NCBI GenBank assembly: GCA_002478955.1
Contig: DLKK01000071.1
Location: 1 to 19,185 of the forward strand
Length of the DNA: 19,185 bases
Direction of reading: 5' to 3'
Origin: Treponema sp. UBA7590
GTDB taxonomy: Bacteria > Spirochaetota > Spirochaetia > Treponematales > Treponemataceae
The position numbers were made by a program, and so were the translations under genes. The notes under the pieces are model-generated. The model was not told the origin of the DNA, did not search any database, and saw only the letters and a list, made by a program, of their open reading frames with translations. This document shows positions 1 through 7,551 of this stretch, one piece after another (the first letter of the stretch is position 1; every line of letters starts with the position of its first letter).

Positions 1-1695
1 ATTTGAAAAATCCTTGTCAGAGGAAAGCTCAAAAGTTGTTTCAAAATTTTCAGGAAGATTTCGCTTCCAGGTGAATTTTGTGTCAGGAACAAAAGACTGC
101 GCCGCACGGTAGCCGTCAACAGGCTCAATCGTGTGCTGCTCGGGGCTTCCTTTCATTGCATAAAAAGCACGAACTTCTGAACTTTTTGAAACATTTCCCT
201 CGTCATCAACGTAATTTACAGCCCAGAACCATTTCCCATCAGCTAGATTTAATTCTTTTGGGTCAAAAGTAATATAATTTTCAGAAGTCTGCCTCTTTAT
301 TTTTGGCGAGGAAAGATTTGGATTGTCCGCAATTTTGATTGTGTATTTGGCTGCGTCATCCTCGTATTTCCACGAAAACGAAATTCCTTTTGCTGAAACT
401 TCCGTGTTCACAATTCCGTTGTCAAGCGGAACAAGTACTTCTGGAACTGGAAGATTTCCCTTTTTTCTTACTGAAAAACTTTTTATTTCAGACGGAGATG
501 AAAGGCCGATTTTATTTACTGTATAGTAAGGAGTTACTCGCCACCAATAAGTACCTTCCTTTAAAGTGGAAATTATTGCCGAAGTCAAGTTTTGCCTCTG
601 GTCAAGCACAAGATTCTTCATTTTTTCGTCGGAGGCAATTTCAAGCCGGTAAGAAGTGGCATAAGGCGATTCCGTCCAAATCAGGCGGACAGCAGGAAGC
701 TTTGTTCTGTAATTGAACTCGTATTCTGAGACAGGAACCAAAAGCTCTGGCAAAGGAGACTGAATCAGCTGGATTTTCCCGGTTTGAAAATCTTTTTCTT
801 CCTCTTTTTGAAGCGCGGAAAGCTTCCAGTAATAAATTCCGGGTTTCAGGTAAAAAGCCGCGCCTGACTGTTTTTCAGAAAAAAATCTGTAGACAATGTC
901 CTTAAAATTCCTGTCGGAAGAAATCAAAAGCAATGTGGAGATTTTCCCGGAATCAGAATTTTCTGTTTTCCATTTAAAGTCAACTTTTTTTGAGCCGTCA
1001 GAATGATAAAGGATTTTTGCGTTTTGAGATGGCTCAAGCATTTTCACAGCTGTTTCTTTAAAATCCCCGGTTTCCGCAAGAACAAGTGAATCGCCTTCTC
1101 CAACCGCAAACAATTTTTCTTCGCCTTTTTCATTTTTTTGAACGCTCGCGTTTCCGCTCATAACTTGCAGCGAAAGATTTTTTTGCTCGGAAGAATCATC
1201 AGATGAACTTTTTGCGCTCAAAGAAGAGCCTTTTTCAAGCCGCACAGAAATTCCATTTGAAGAAAGCGTCATTCCTTCTTGTGCATCAGAAGAATCCAGA
1301 ACAGCAGAGCCGCCGGAAAGTTCCGCACGCAGAGCCTTGTCTTCCGAAAGAAAAACCTGCGCCATCGTGTTTTCAGACAAATCCATTATGTTTCCGTCCG
1401 AAAACCAGATTGTAGCCTCCGAAAAATTTGAAGTGTGGATTGTGTCTCCGTTGTATACCGGAGAATTCTGCCGCAGCCTGTCCCACACAACTCTATCCAA
1501 GAATTTACGCTGGGCTGTCTTGTATTTAAATGTTATTGTGGCAATCGGCTCTTCGTTCAGCTTTGTAAGCGCACGGAAAAAATTCTTATAGAATAAAAAT
1601 GAATTTGCCGCCGCCCCAAGAACACAGACAAGAATCGCGGCGCAAAACGGAACAAAAAGGCTATTTTTTAATCTGGATTTTGTTTTCTTCTTCAT
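1..1695 (-). CDS. FecR-domain, repeat-containing membrane-anchored protein (partial, C-terminus outside window)
   Basis: The first 565 codons are present; the gene continues past the left edge. Residues 12-35 form one hydrophobic segment that should anchor the protein in the inner membrane with the rest outside. Residues about 77-115 look like a FecR domain core (a GDTIHTS stretch, then FSDGNIMDLSENT). After it come four similar modules of about 100 residues, each opening with an aromatic-Trp strand (W242, W340, W442, W543) followed by a Y-x-L/I-x-I-A-like strand, as in fibronectin III or Ig-like beta-sandwiches. The ATG at 1695 is preceded by AAGGTGA at good spacing, and it overlaps the end of the adenylate cyclase gene by 35 bases, so translational coupling is likely. 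Spirochaetes carry such FecR proteins next to adenylate cyclase (from memory). The function is unknown; cell-envelope sensing or surface binding are guesses. The domain call is moderately sure. Confidence 0.8.
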   Translation of the reverse strand, partial: MKKKTKSRLKNSLFVPFCAAILVCVLGAAANSFLFYKNFFRALTKLNEEPIATITFKYKTAQRKFLDRVVWDRLRQNSPVYNGDTIHTSNFSEATIWFSDGNIMDLSENTMAQVFLSEDKALRAELSGGSAVLDSSDAQEGMTLSSNGISVRLEKGSSLSAKSSSDDSSEQKNLSLQVMSGNASVQKNEKGEEKLFAVGEGDSLVLAETGDFKETAVKMLEPSQNAKILYHSDGSKKVDFKWKTENSDSGKISTLLLISSDRNFKDIVYRFFSEKQSGAAFYLKPGIYYWKLSALQKEEEKDFQTGKIQLIQSPLPELLVPVSEYEFNYRTKLPAVRLIWTESPYATSYRLEIASDEKMKNLVLDQRQNLTSAIISTLKEGTYWWRVTPYYTVNKIGLSSPSEIKSFSVRKKGNLPVPEVLVPLDNGIVNTEVSAKGISFSWKYEDDAAKYTIKIADNPNLSSPKIKRQTSENYITFDPKELNLADGKWFWAVNYVDDEGNVSKSSEVRAFYAMKGSPEQHTIEPVDGYRAAQSFVPDTKFTWKRNLPENFETTFELSSDKDFSN

Positions 1696-3838
1696 TCAGA
1701 TTCACCTTTTCAAAATCAGGAACAGGAATTCCCAAAAGCTCGCGCACTTGAGCCATCGTTTTCGGTCCGCTAGGTCCAACCGCCTTCAAGCAGTCCTCGT
1801 CTGGAACAAATCCAGAGTCTCCCTGCTGGAAAAATTTTTGTATGTCAAAGCCAGGCATATTCACAACGCCGTAAAAATGTTGCGCGCCTTTTCCTTTTAC
1901 CTCAAATTCAACAGGAATCATCTCAACAACAATTTCATTCTCAAGATTTTCTTCCCTGATTGAAAAATTATTGCTCTTGTTTTTTATAAAATCATCTTTC
2001 AAAAGATTGTAAGTGTCCTCAGTGATAAGAATGTCAGTTCCGCAAGGCTTGTTCGAGCTTTCCGTTCTTGAAGCGAAATTCACCGCGTCGCCAATCGCCG
2101 TGTATTCCATCTTGTCTTCCGAGCCCATGATTCCGCAGGTTGCCCGCCCGGAATTAAGACCGCAGCCAATTCTGATATGCGGCTTGTATTTTGCCCTCGC
2201 CTCATTTTCGTGCGCTTTTGTAAATACCGCCGCATCCTTGTTGTATTTCATGAGCGCGTAGCGCATAGCGATTGTTCCGCGGATTGCGTTGAGCGCATCT
2301 TCTTTTTTGTGTGCCTCATGCTTTGCTAAAAGCCCGGCTTTTTCCGGCGCGGAATCCGGGAGTTTTTCAAAATCAAGGCTGTCCTCGCGCAGGATTCCCC
2401 ACACCGCCATAATCGCATCGCCTTCAAATTTGTCTACGTTTCCGTGGCTAAGCGTAATGCAGTTCACCATGCGGCTCATATAGTCGTTCAAAAAGCCGAT
2501 GATTTCGCGCGGCGAGTCGTTTTCAAAGCGATTTTTAAATCCGTCGCTAATTGCCGTAAAACCTCGTATGTCGCTAAAGAAAATCGTAATGTCCTTCAGG
2601 TGCGGGTCAAAGTCCAGCTCTTTCCGCGCAATGCTTTTTGCGACGCCCTTGTTTGTGAATTTCGCAAAAACGTCAAGAAATTCACGCTCGTCTTTTGTGC
2701 TCTGGTTCAAAACCCCGATTTCATCCTTTCGCTTTGTGCTAAGCTCGTTAAAAATCGGCGTGTCAAAGTTTCCGTTCTTGATTTCTTCCGCCGCTTCCGT
2801 AAGTTTTCGCAAATGGCGGGAAATTCCCTGCCGCGTAAAAACAAGAATTATTATTACAGACAGAAAAAACACAATTCCTGTAAGAAAAATATTGTTAGTC
2901 CTTGTTGTGCGCACGCCTTCCAGAACCGAATCAACAGGAACGGTCGTAAAAACCACAATGTCGCCGAACGAAAGTTTTTGGTAAGCCCCGAAATAGTCAG
3001 TTTTCTTATTGTTTTCATCAACAACAGAAAATGGAATCTGCCGGCTGTCCGCGTTGCTTTCGTTGTTCTGCCTCATCGCCACGACCAGCGGAAAATTCCT
3101 GTAGCTTTCGCCGAGCAGAACTTTTTCAGTGTCCGGGTGGCACAGAATTTCCGCAGAATCATTCAGGATAAACGTTGTGTTCACAGAATCAGTTCCAAGG
3201 ATGTCCGACATATTCTCAATCGAAAAAGTAATTACGCAAGTCTGGTCAAGACCATTTTCCTTCCACGGAAAAAGTAGCGCCATAACAGGAATGTTGAAAA
3301 AAGGAGACGCGTTCAAGGCAATCGTTTCGCCCATACAGGAGCGGTTTATCTGCTGAGAGCTAGCTTTTATGAAATTTTCAAGGGCTGACACATCAATCTC
3401 ATTCGAGATAAAAAAGCGGCTGTTTATTATGGAAGATTCTTTTGCAGACTTTCGGGAAACACCCTGAGAAGACTTAAAATCCTCGCCGGTCAAGATATTT
3501 ATCGCGGCAATATCCTGGTTTCTTTCAAAGAAAAACGCCTCCGCCTGACGCGCCAGAGAAGCCGAACGCCCGCCGCCGACAACATTCAGCAAGTCCAAAA
3601 GCTGAAAAACATTCGAGCGGATTGTGGAAAGCTTGTCCTCCACAGTTCCTGCCGAACGCGAATTGATTGTAAGATTGTTGTTTTCGGCAGTAATCTGGAC
3701 ATCCTGCCCGATAAAATGGCTGTTAAGAAAAGTAACGCAGCCGAGCGAAACAAGAACGATTGCTCCGATAATTATCGCAAGCTTTACGCCGAGCGGAAAT
3801 TTCACCTGCGCCTGTAAATTTGTTTTCTTTTTCCCCAT
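1661..3838 (-). CDS. Class III adenylate/guanylate cyclase with extracytoplasmic sensor and HAMP-like linker
   Basis: This 725-residue protein makes a cyclic nucleotide, probably cAMP, from the nucleoside triphosphate. Membrane segments lie at about 17-38 and 315-335. Between them is an extracytoplasmic region of about 275 residues, Cache-like in layout but without a motif I can name. Residues 335-385 look like a HAMP linker (RHLRKLTEAAEEIKNGNFD). The cyclase domain starts near 415. It has FFSDIRGFT (metal Asp D423), KFEGDAIMAVWG (K470 and second metal Asp D474) and YTAIGDAVNFASR, with the transition-state residues N587 and R591. K470 together with T580 fits adenine recognition, so adenylate cyclase is preferred over guanylate cyclase. 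All catalytic residues are present. A weak GGAAAAG sits just before the ATG. The gene runs into the FecR gene with a 35-base overlap and diverges from the Nudix gene. Confidence 0.92.
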   Translation of the reverse strand: MGKKKTNLQAQVKFPLGVKLAIIIGAIVLVSLGCVTFLNSHFIGQDVQITAENNNLTINSRSAGTVEDKLSTIRSNVFQLLDLLNVVGGGRSASLARQAEAFFFERNQDIAAINILTGEDFKSSQGVSRKSAKESSIINSRFFISNEIDVSALENFIKASSQQINRSCMGETIALNASPFFNIPVMALLFPWKENGLDQTCVITFSIENMSDILGTDSVNTTFILNDSAEILCHPDTEKVLLGESYRNFPLVVAMRQNNESNADSRQIPFSVVDENNKKTDYFGAYQKLSFGDIVVFTTVPVDSVLEGVRTTRTNNIFLTGIVFFLSVIIILVFTRQGISRHLRKLTEAAEEIKNGNFDTPIFNELSTKRKDEIGVLNQSTKDEREFLDVFAKFTNKGVAKSIARKELDFDPHLKDITIFFSDIRGFTAISDGFKNRFENDSPREIIGFLNDYMSRMVNCITLSHGNVDKFEGDAIMAVWGILREDSLDFEKLPDSAPEKAGLLAKHEAHKKEDALNAIRGTIAMRYALMKYNKDAAVFTKAHENEARAKYKPHIRIGCGLNSGRATCGIMGSEDKMEYTAIGDAVNFASRTESSNKPCGTDILITEDTYNLLKDDFIKNKSNNFSIREENLENEIVVEMIPVEFEVKGKGAQHFYGVVNMPGFDIQKFFQQGDSGFVPDEDCLKAVGPSGPKTMAQVRELLGIPVPDFEKVNLNEEENKIQIKK

Positions 3839-3897
3839 AAAACTTTTCCAGTAATCAAAAGATAAAAGGATTCCTGAAATGCAGAAAACAAAAAATC

Positions 3898-3927
3898 TTG
3901 CTAAAAAACAGAACTCCTATGTATAAT
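3898..3927 (+). promoter_or_regulatory. Sigma-70-type promoter for the Nudix-DinB-C39 genes
   Basis: TTGCTA (3898-3903) and a perfect TATAAT (3922-3927) are separated by 18 bases. A start of transcription near 3934 would give a leader of about 56 bases before the ATG at 3990. The call rests on consensus match only. Confidence 0.55.
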
Positions 3928-3947
3928 TTTAGAATAATTCGCAAGTT

Positions 3948-3969
3948 ATGTAAATAACATGTAAATATC
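3948..3969 (+). repeat. Tandem 11-base direct repeat in the Nudix leader
   Basis: ATGTAAATAAC is followed at once by ATGTAAATATC (10 of 11 bases identical), about one helical turn apart. It lies between the predicted transcription start and the ribosome binding site. It could be a protein-binding site or chance in AT-rich DNA. Confidence 0.4.
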
Positions 3970-3989
3970 ATATGGATAAAGAAGTTGGA

Positions 3990-4502
3990 ATGAGAAACCT
4001 TTTTACAATCGACTTAAAAAATTACGACATAAACGGAACTAAGTTCGAGAGACCTTCGGCAAGGGCAATCATAATCAAAGAAGGAAAGCTCGCGATGATT
4101 CACAGCCTGAAATACGATTACTACAAATTTCCCGGCGGCGGAATCAAAAACGGAGAGGAAAAAGAAAGTGCCCTTGTACGCGAGGTTTTGGAAGAATCAG
4201 AACTTTGCGTCATAAAGGAGTCGATAAAGGAATTCGGAATGGTTCATCGAATCCAAAAAGGCGAAGTTGAAGACGTTTTTATTCAGGACAATTTTTACTA
4301 TTTTTGCGACGTTGCAGACAAAATTCAAAAACAGAACCTTGACGACTACGAGGCGGACGAAAAATTCACGCTGGAATTTGTTGACGCAAAAAAGATTATC
4401 GAGACAAATGCCGCCTGTGCAAATCCAAAAGTTGACAAAATCATCTTGCAAAGGGAAAACCGGGTAACCCAAATGCTTGTGGAAGAAGGATTTTTAAGAT
4501 GA
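3990..4502 (+). CDS. Nudix (NUDIX) hydrolase
   Basis: The product is a cytoplasmic hydrolase of nucleoside diphosphates linked to another moiety; the substrate cannot be told from the sequence. The Nudix box follows PGGG and fits G-x5-E-x7-R-E-x2-E-E (GEEKESALVREVLEES), but the usual Gly near its end is replaced by Glu (SEL). The core opens with SARAIIIKEGKLAMIHS, a typical first strand. The ATG at 3990 is chosen because AAAGAAG lies just upstream and because relatives begin with an M-(R/K)-N-L-F-like sequence (from memory). An in-frame ATG at 3972 would add six residues but has no visible ribosome site. The stop codon overlaps the start of the next gene in ATGA, so the two are translationally coupled. 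Confidence 0.88.
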   Translation: MRNLFTIDLKNYDINGTKFERPSARAIIIKEGKLAMIHSLKYDYYKFPGGGIKNGEEKESALVREVLEESELCVIKESIKEFGMVHRIQKGEVEDVFIQDNFYYFCDVADKIQKQNLDDYEADEKFTLEFVDAKKIIETNAACANPKVDKIILQRENRVTQMLVEEGFLR

Positions 4503-5155
4503 ACAAAGCCTGGGCAGAACTCAACAAGAAAATGCAACTTCAACTGAAAAAAGAAGCGACTTTTGCGGACGGAATTGAAACGCTTTTTGAGCTGCGCAAC
4601 GAACTTATGCAGGTTGCGGACGGATTTTTCCGCGACTTGAGCCGCGAGGAGTTCTGCGCGATTCCTTTTTTGAACGCGGAATGCTACCATTCAAAAACAG
4701 TCGCATATTCGCTCTGGCACATTTTCAGGATTGAGGACATCGTAGAGAATACGCTGATTGCAGGCGGTGAACAGGTTTTCTTCCGCGGAAATTACAAGGA
4801 ACGCACGAAAAGCCCGATTATCACGACCGGAAACGAACTTGTAAAACAACAGATTGCCGATTTTTCGCGCCAGATGAACCTTGCCGAACTTCAAAATTAC
4901 ATCCACGAAGTCAAAGCCCAAACTGAAAAAATTCTTTGCGCCCTTTCCTATTCCGACCTAAAGAAAAAAGTTTCCGCCGAACGCAAAAAAGAACTTGAAT
5001 CTCTGAACGTTGTGAGCCCGGAAGAAAGCGCCGCTTGGCTGATTGACTACTGGTGTGGCAAGGATTTTCGAGGACTTGTTCAAATGCCATTTTCGCGCCA
5101 CTGGATAATGCACATCGAGGCGGCTCTGCGGATTGTGGGAAAAGTGAGGAAATAA
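4499..5155 (+). CDS. DinB/YfiT-like four-helix-bundle protein
   Basis: The 218-residue protein is helix-rich with no signal peptide or membrane segment. It shows the metal-ligand pattern of the DinB/YfiT superfamily: a His in the second helix (H74 in SLWHIFRIED) and an H-x3-H pair near the C-terminus (H201, H205 in RHWIMHIEAALRI). Members bind a divalent metal and some are thiol-dependent transferases, but most have no known role. Its ATG overlaps the Nudix stop codon by four bases and the C39-like gene begins 18 bases after it, so the three genes look like one operon. The family call comes from His spacing and fold pattern and is moderately sure; the specific function is unknown. Confidence 0.7.
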   Translation: MNKAWAELNKKMQLQLKKEATFADGIETLFELRNELMQVADGFFRDLSREEFCAIPFLNAECYHSKTVAYSLWHIFRIEDIVENTLIAGGEQVFFRGNYKERTKSPIITTGNELVKQQIADFSRQMNLAELQNYIHEVKAQTEKILCALSYSDLKKKVSAERKKELESLNVVSPEESAAWLIDYWCGKDFRGLVQMPFSRHWIMHIEAALRIVGKVRK

Positions 5156-5173
5156 GAATTCAACGGGGGCAAA

Positions 5174-5797
5174 ATGCACTTTTTTAAATTAATTCTTCTT
5201 ATCGCGGCAATTTCATTTTTCTCATATTTTCTGACCACAACGATTGTTGACATCGTTCTGATGGGGCGGCTCAATTTTTGTTTCAGCGCAAAAGCAAAGG
5301 CAAAAGAATTTCTTATCACAAAGGCGAACCGGATTGATTTTCAGGACGGATTCAAATGTTCGGGATTTTCTTCCGCGTTTGTGATGCGGTACTGGAACAT
5401 CAGCGCGGACGGAAATTCAGCCTACGAAAAAATGCCGAATAAAATGCGGGACGGCTACGTTTACCCGAAAGGAATCTTCAATTTTCTTTCTGAAAACGGA
5501 TTCAAGGTAAAATACTGCCGCGGAAACCTGAACGCGCTAAAAAATGCGGTCGCTGCCGGAAATCCTGTAATCGTGATGATAAAAATCAGAACGGACAAAA
5601 ACTGGCTGCATTACGTTCCGGTTGTCGGCTACGACGAGCAGAACATTTTCATCGCAGAATCGCTCGTCGAACTTTCAAACTGCAACGAGCCGCATTATAA
5701 TAGAAGAATCCCGGCAAAAGAATTCAAGAGGCTTTGGAACACCGCAATGTCCAAAATGCCGCTGTATGGGAACACGTTTTTTACGGTGGAAAGATGA
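5174..5797 (+). CDS. Membrane-anchored C39-like (papain-fold) cysteine peptidase
   Basis: The 207-residue protein has a hydrophobic N-terminus at 4-30, probably an uncleaved anchor. What follows fits a bacteriocin-processing-like C39 fold: Q57 (oxyanion hole) and C62 in FQDGFKCSGFSSAFV, then H146 in NWLHYVPVVGYDEQN. The third catalytic residue is not clear; D154 or E162 are possible. The region PVIVMIKI before the His matches the strand normally seen there. The domain stands alone, with no ABC transporter attached. A GGGGG run sits about five bases before the ATG. It is the last gene of the Nudix-DinB set. It could be a processing peptidase, or a peptidase-fold protein with another role. Confidence 0.65.
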   Translation: MHFFKLILLIAAISFFSYFLTTTIVDIVLMGRLNFCFSAKAKAKEFLITKANRIDFQDGFKCSGFSSAFVMRYWNISADGNSAYEKMPNKMRDGYVYPKGIFNFLSENGFKVKYCRGNLNALKNAVAAGNPVIVMIKIRTDKNWLHYVPVVGYDEQNIFIAESLVELSNCNEPHYNRRIPAKEFKRLWNTAMSKMPLYGNTFFTVER

Positions 5798-5944
5798 TGG
5801 GCTATGCGGAAACGTCTCTTTCTTGAAGCTTATTTTTTACTAAAAAAAGTCAGAAAGCAAAGCCGTTTAGGCAAGAAAAATCCCCTCTCATATTAAAAAA
5901 ACTTAATAACACAATTCCATCTCTAAAAAATCAACTTAAAAAAA
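5798..5944. other. Gene-free spacer before the ispE promoter
   Basis: This AT-rich stretch follows the C39-like gene. I see no clear hairpin plus T-tract terminator, no RNA gene and no convincing small ORF with a ribosome site. Confidence 0.5.
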
Positions 5945-5972
5945 TTGACAACAAGCATGATTGTGCTATAAT
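5945..5972 (+). promoter_or_regulatory. Consensus sigma-70 promoter of ispE, implying a leaderless mRNA
   Basis: Perfect TTGACA (5945-5950) and perfect TATAAT (5967-5972) are separated by 16 bases. The -10 box ends nine bases before the ispE ATG at 5982, so transcription should begin at about 5979-5981, at or next to the start codon. Confidence 0.8.
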
Positions 5973-5981
5973 TTTTAAAGT

Positions 5982-6848
5982 ATGTTGGATGAAATCGTTG
6001 TTTTTGCCCCTGCAAAGATAAATCTTGGACTTAAGGTTCTGCCTAAAAGACAAGATGGATTTCATGATTTGGAAAGTATATTTCAGACGGTTTCGCTTGC
6101 AGATAAACTGACTGTAACAAAATCATCTGGTTCTGGCTGCACAGTTTTTTGCGACAAGATGGAGCTTCCTGAAAACAATACGATTACAATGACATACAAG
6201 GCTTTTTATGATGTCCTTGGATATTCTGGAACAGCGGTGAACGTTGTCCTTGAAAAGCATATTCCTGCCGGTGGCGGACTGGGCGGTGGCTCTTCAGATG
6301 CCGCTTCGCTTATATGGGCTTTGGAAAAACTGAACAATGTCAGGCTTACTGAAAAGCAGCTTGATTCAATTGCTTCTTCTATTGGAAGCGATGTTTTTTT
6401 CTTTACCCACTGTGATTCTGCCGGAAGCTGCTGTGCTGTTGTCTCTGGACGTGGTGAATTTGTAAGGGTTATAAAAAAACGTCAGGATTTATACTTTGTC
6501 CTTGTATTTCCTGAAGTTCATAGCTCCACAAAGGAAGCTTATTCCCTTGTGGATAGACTTCTTGCCAATAGTAAAAAAATAGAGTATCCTAATTTCGGTG
6601 ATTTGGAGAAAATGTATTTTTCGCCTGTTTCCGAATGGAAATTCAGAAATACTTTTACAGAGGCATTGAAGTTAAAATATCCTGAAATAGATTTTGCTCT
6701 GCAAAAAATAAGGGAAACAGATTCCCTTTACTCAGAGATGTCTGGTTCAGGCTCGACTGTTTTTGGCATTTATGCTTCATGGGAAGAAGCTAAAAAAGCT
6801 GCAAAAATACTTAATGATGAAGGCTTAAAATGTGTGGTTACGCAATAG
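5982..6848 (+). CDS. ispE: 4-diphosphocytidyl-2-C-methyl-D-erythritol kinase
   Basis: IspE phosphorylates CDP-methylerythritol with ATP in the MEP pathway to isopentenyl diphosphate. The 288 residues match the family's usual length. Seen in order are APAKINLGL at 9-17 (K12), the GHMP-kinase ATP loop PAGGGLGGGSSDAAS at 95-109, the catalytic Asp D137 in IGSDVFFF, and the C-terminal SGSGSTVFG at 254-262. The start is fixed by the N-terminal motif, which allows no later ATG. There is no Shine-Dalgarno, and a perfect promoter ends nine bases upstream, so the message is probably leaderless. spoVG follows 40 bases on and is probably cotranscribed. The same ispE-spoVG vicinity is known in Bacillus. 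Confidence 0.95.
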   Translation: MLDEIVVFAPAKINLGLKVLPKRQDGFHDLESIFQTVSLADKLTVTKSSGSGCTVFCDKMELPENNTITMTYKAFYDVLGYSGTAVNVVLEKHIPAGGGLGGGSSDAASLIWALEKLNNVRLTEKQLDSIASSIGSDVFFFTHCDSAGSCCAVVSGRGEFVRVIKKRQDLYFVLVFPEVHSSTKEAYSLVDRLLANSKKIEYPNFGDLEKMYFSPVSEWKFRNTFTEALKLKYPEIDFALQKIRETDSLYSEMSGSGSTVFGIYASWEEAKKAAKILNDEGLKCVVTQ

Positions 6849-6888
6849 TCTTTGCAGTGTTTTTTTGCAACAATAAGGAGAAAGGCTT

Positions 6889-7167
6889 ATGCAAATCACA
6901 GAATTGCGCATTCGTAAAGTCGAAAACGAGGGAAAACTTCGTGCCTATGTTACAGTAACATTTGACAACTGCTTTGTTGTTCATAATGTTAAGATTATTG
7001 AAGGTCAGAACGGCCTTTTCATTGCAATGCCAAGCAGAAAAACTGCAAATGGCGAATATAAAGATGTTGCTCACCCAATTAGCCCGGAATTTAGGACGGA
7101 CTTGCAAAACAAGATAATTAGTGAGTATAATGCTGGACATGTAGAAGCTGCTGGTTCAGAAGACTAG
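6889..7167 (+). CDS. spoVG: SpoVG family nucleic-acid-binding regulator
   Basis: This 92-residue protein belongs to the SpoVG family, small site-specific DNA- and RNA-binding regulators. The family was named for Bacillus sporulation but also occurs in non-sporulating bacteria, and has been studied in Borrelia and Staphylococcus. Seen are ITELRIRKV at the N-terminus, a central VTFDNCFVVHNVKIIEG, and the characteristic GLFIAMPSRK with AHPIS. AAGGAG lies eight bases before the ATG, in contrast to the SD-less ispE. No promoter stands out in the 40-base gap, so it is probably read from the ispE promoter together with the following tRNA. Confidence 0.95.
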   Translation: MQITELRIRKVENEGKLRAYVTVTFDNCFVVHNVKIIEGQNGLFIAMPSRKTANGEYKDVAHPISPEFRTDLQNKIISEYNAGHVEAAGSED

Positions 7168-7187
7168 CCAGTTTTTTGCATATATTT

Positions 7188-7260
7188 TGGGACGTCGTCA
7201 AGGGGTAAGACAACGGCTTTTGGTGCCGTCATTCCACAGGTTCGAATCCTGTCGTCCCAG
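7188..7260 (+). tRNA. tRNA-Gln (anticodon UUG)
   Basis: A full cloverleaf can be drawn. The acceptor TGGGACG (7188-7194) pairs with CGTCCCA (7253-7259). The D stem is GTC/GAC, the anticodon stem ACGGC/GCCGT with loop TTTTGGT (anticodon TTG at 7220-7222), and the T arm ACAGG-TTCGAAT-CCTGT. The discriminator is G7260. CCA is not encoded. The gene lies 20 bases after spoVG with no clear promoter of its own and is followed by a terminator, so it is probably processed from the ispE-spoVG transcript. Confidence 0.95.
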
Positions 7261-7261
7261 G

Positions 7262-7295
7262 AAAGGATTGCCTTTTTGGCAATCCTTTTTTATTT
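7262..7295 (+). terminator. Rho-independent terminator after tRNA-Gln
   Basis: AAAGGATTGCC (7262-7272) and GGCAATCCTTT (7278-7288) form a perfect 11-base-pair stem with a TTTTT loop, followed by a T-rich tail. It closes the ispE-spoVG-tRNA unit. Confidence 0.93.
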
Positions 7296-7336
7296 AACAG
7301 AATATTTTTCTAAGTCTGAAAAATCCAGGATTCGAA

Positions 7337-7432
7337 GCGCAGTGAGCGCCGACCGATACCTTGTTACGCTCCGTACGATAGCTTCGCTATCTACCCGAAT
7401 TGACGCGCTTTTTCTGGTAGCTTATTCAATTT
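7337..7432 (+). repeat. Dispersed repeat, copy 1 (left of argJ)
   Basis: This stretch matches, in inverted orientation, 11201-11270 to the right of argD. 7353-7373 is a perfect 21-base match to the complement of 11243-11263, and CGAATTGACGCGCTTTTT (7396-7413) is also shared exactly. Copy 1 carries an extra perfect small hairpin (GATAGC-TTC-GCTATC) that copy 2 lacks. It sits between the tRNA terminator and the argJ promoter. Confidence 0.85.
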
Positions 7433-7489
7433 CTTTCACAATCCATAAATCAAAGCTTCATCTTCCCATCAAAATAAATCACTTTTTTA

Positions 7490-7518
7490 TTGCTATCCGA
7501 ATCTTAAATCACTATAAT
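7490..7518 (+). promoter_or_regulatory. Promoter of argJ
   Basis: TTGCTA (7490-7495), a 17-base spacer and a perfect TATAAT (7513-7518). Transcription would start near 7525, leaving a short leader with GGAG (7539-7542) before the ATG. No Arg-box-like palindrome was recognised. Confidence 0.65.
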
Positions 7519-7551
7519 TTTTGTAAAAATATTCAATTGGAGTGTATAAAT

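Noticed and set aside
2444..3277. Long open frame of 277 codons on the plus strand
   Set aside because: It lies wholly inside the adenylate cyclase gene on the other strand, has no family motif and is Arg/Lys-rich low-quality sequence typical of an antisense shadow frame.
7276..7551. Upstream extension of the argJ reading frame
   Set aside because: It would translate the tRNA terminator, the dispersed repeat and the argJ promoter. The ATG at 7552 has a ribosome site and begins family sequence.
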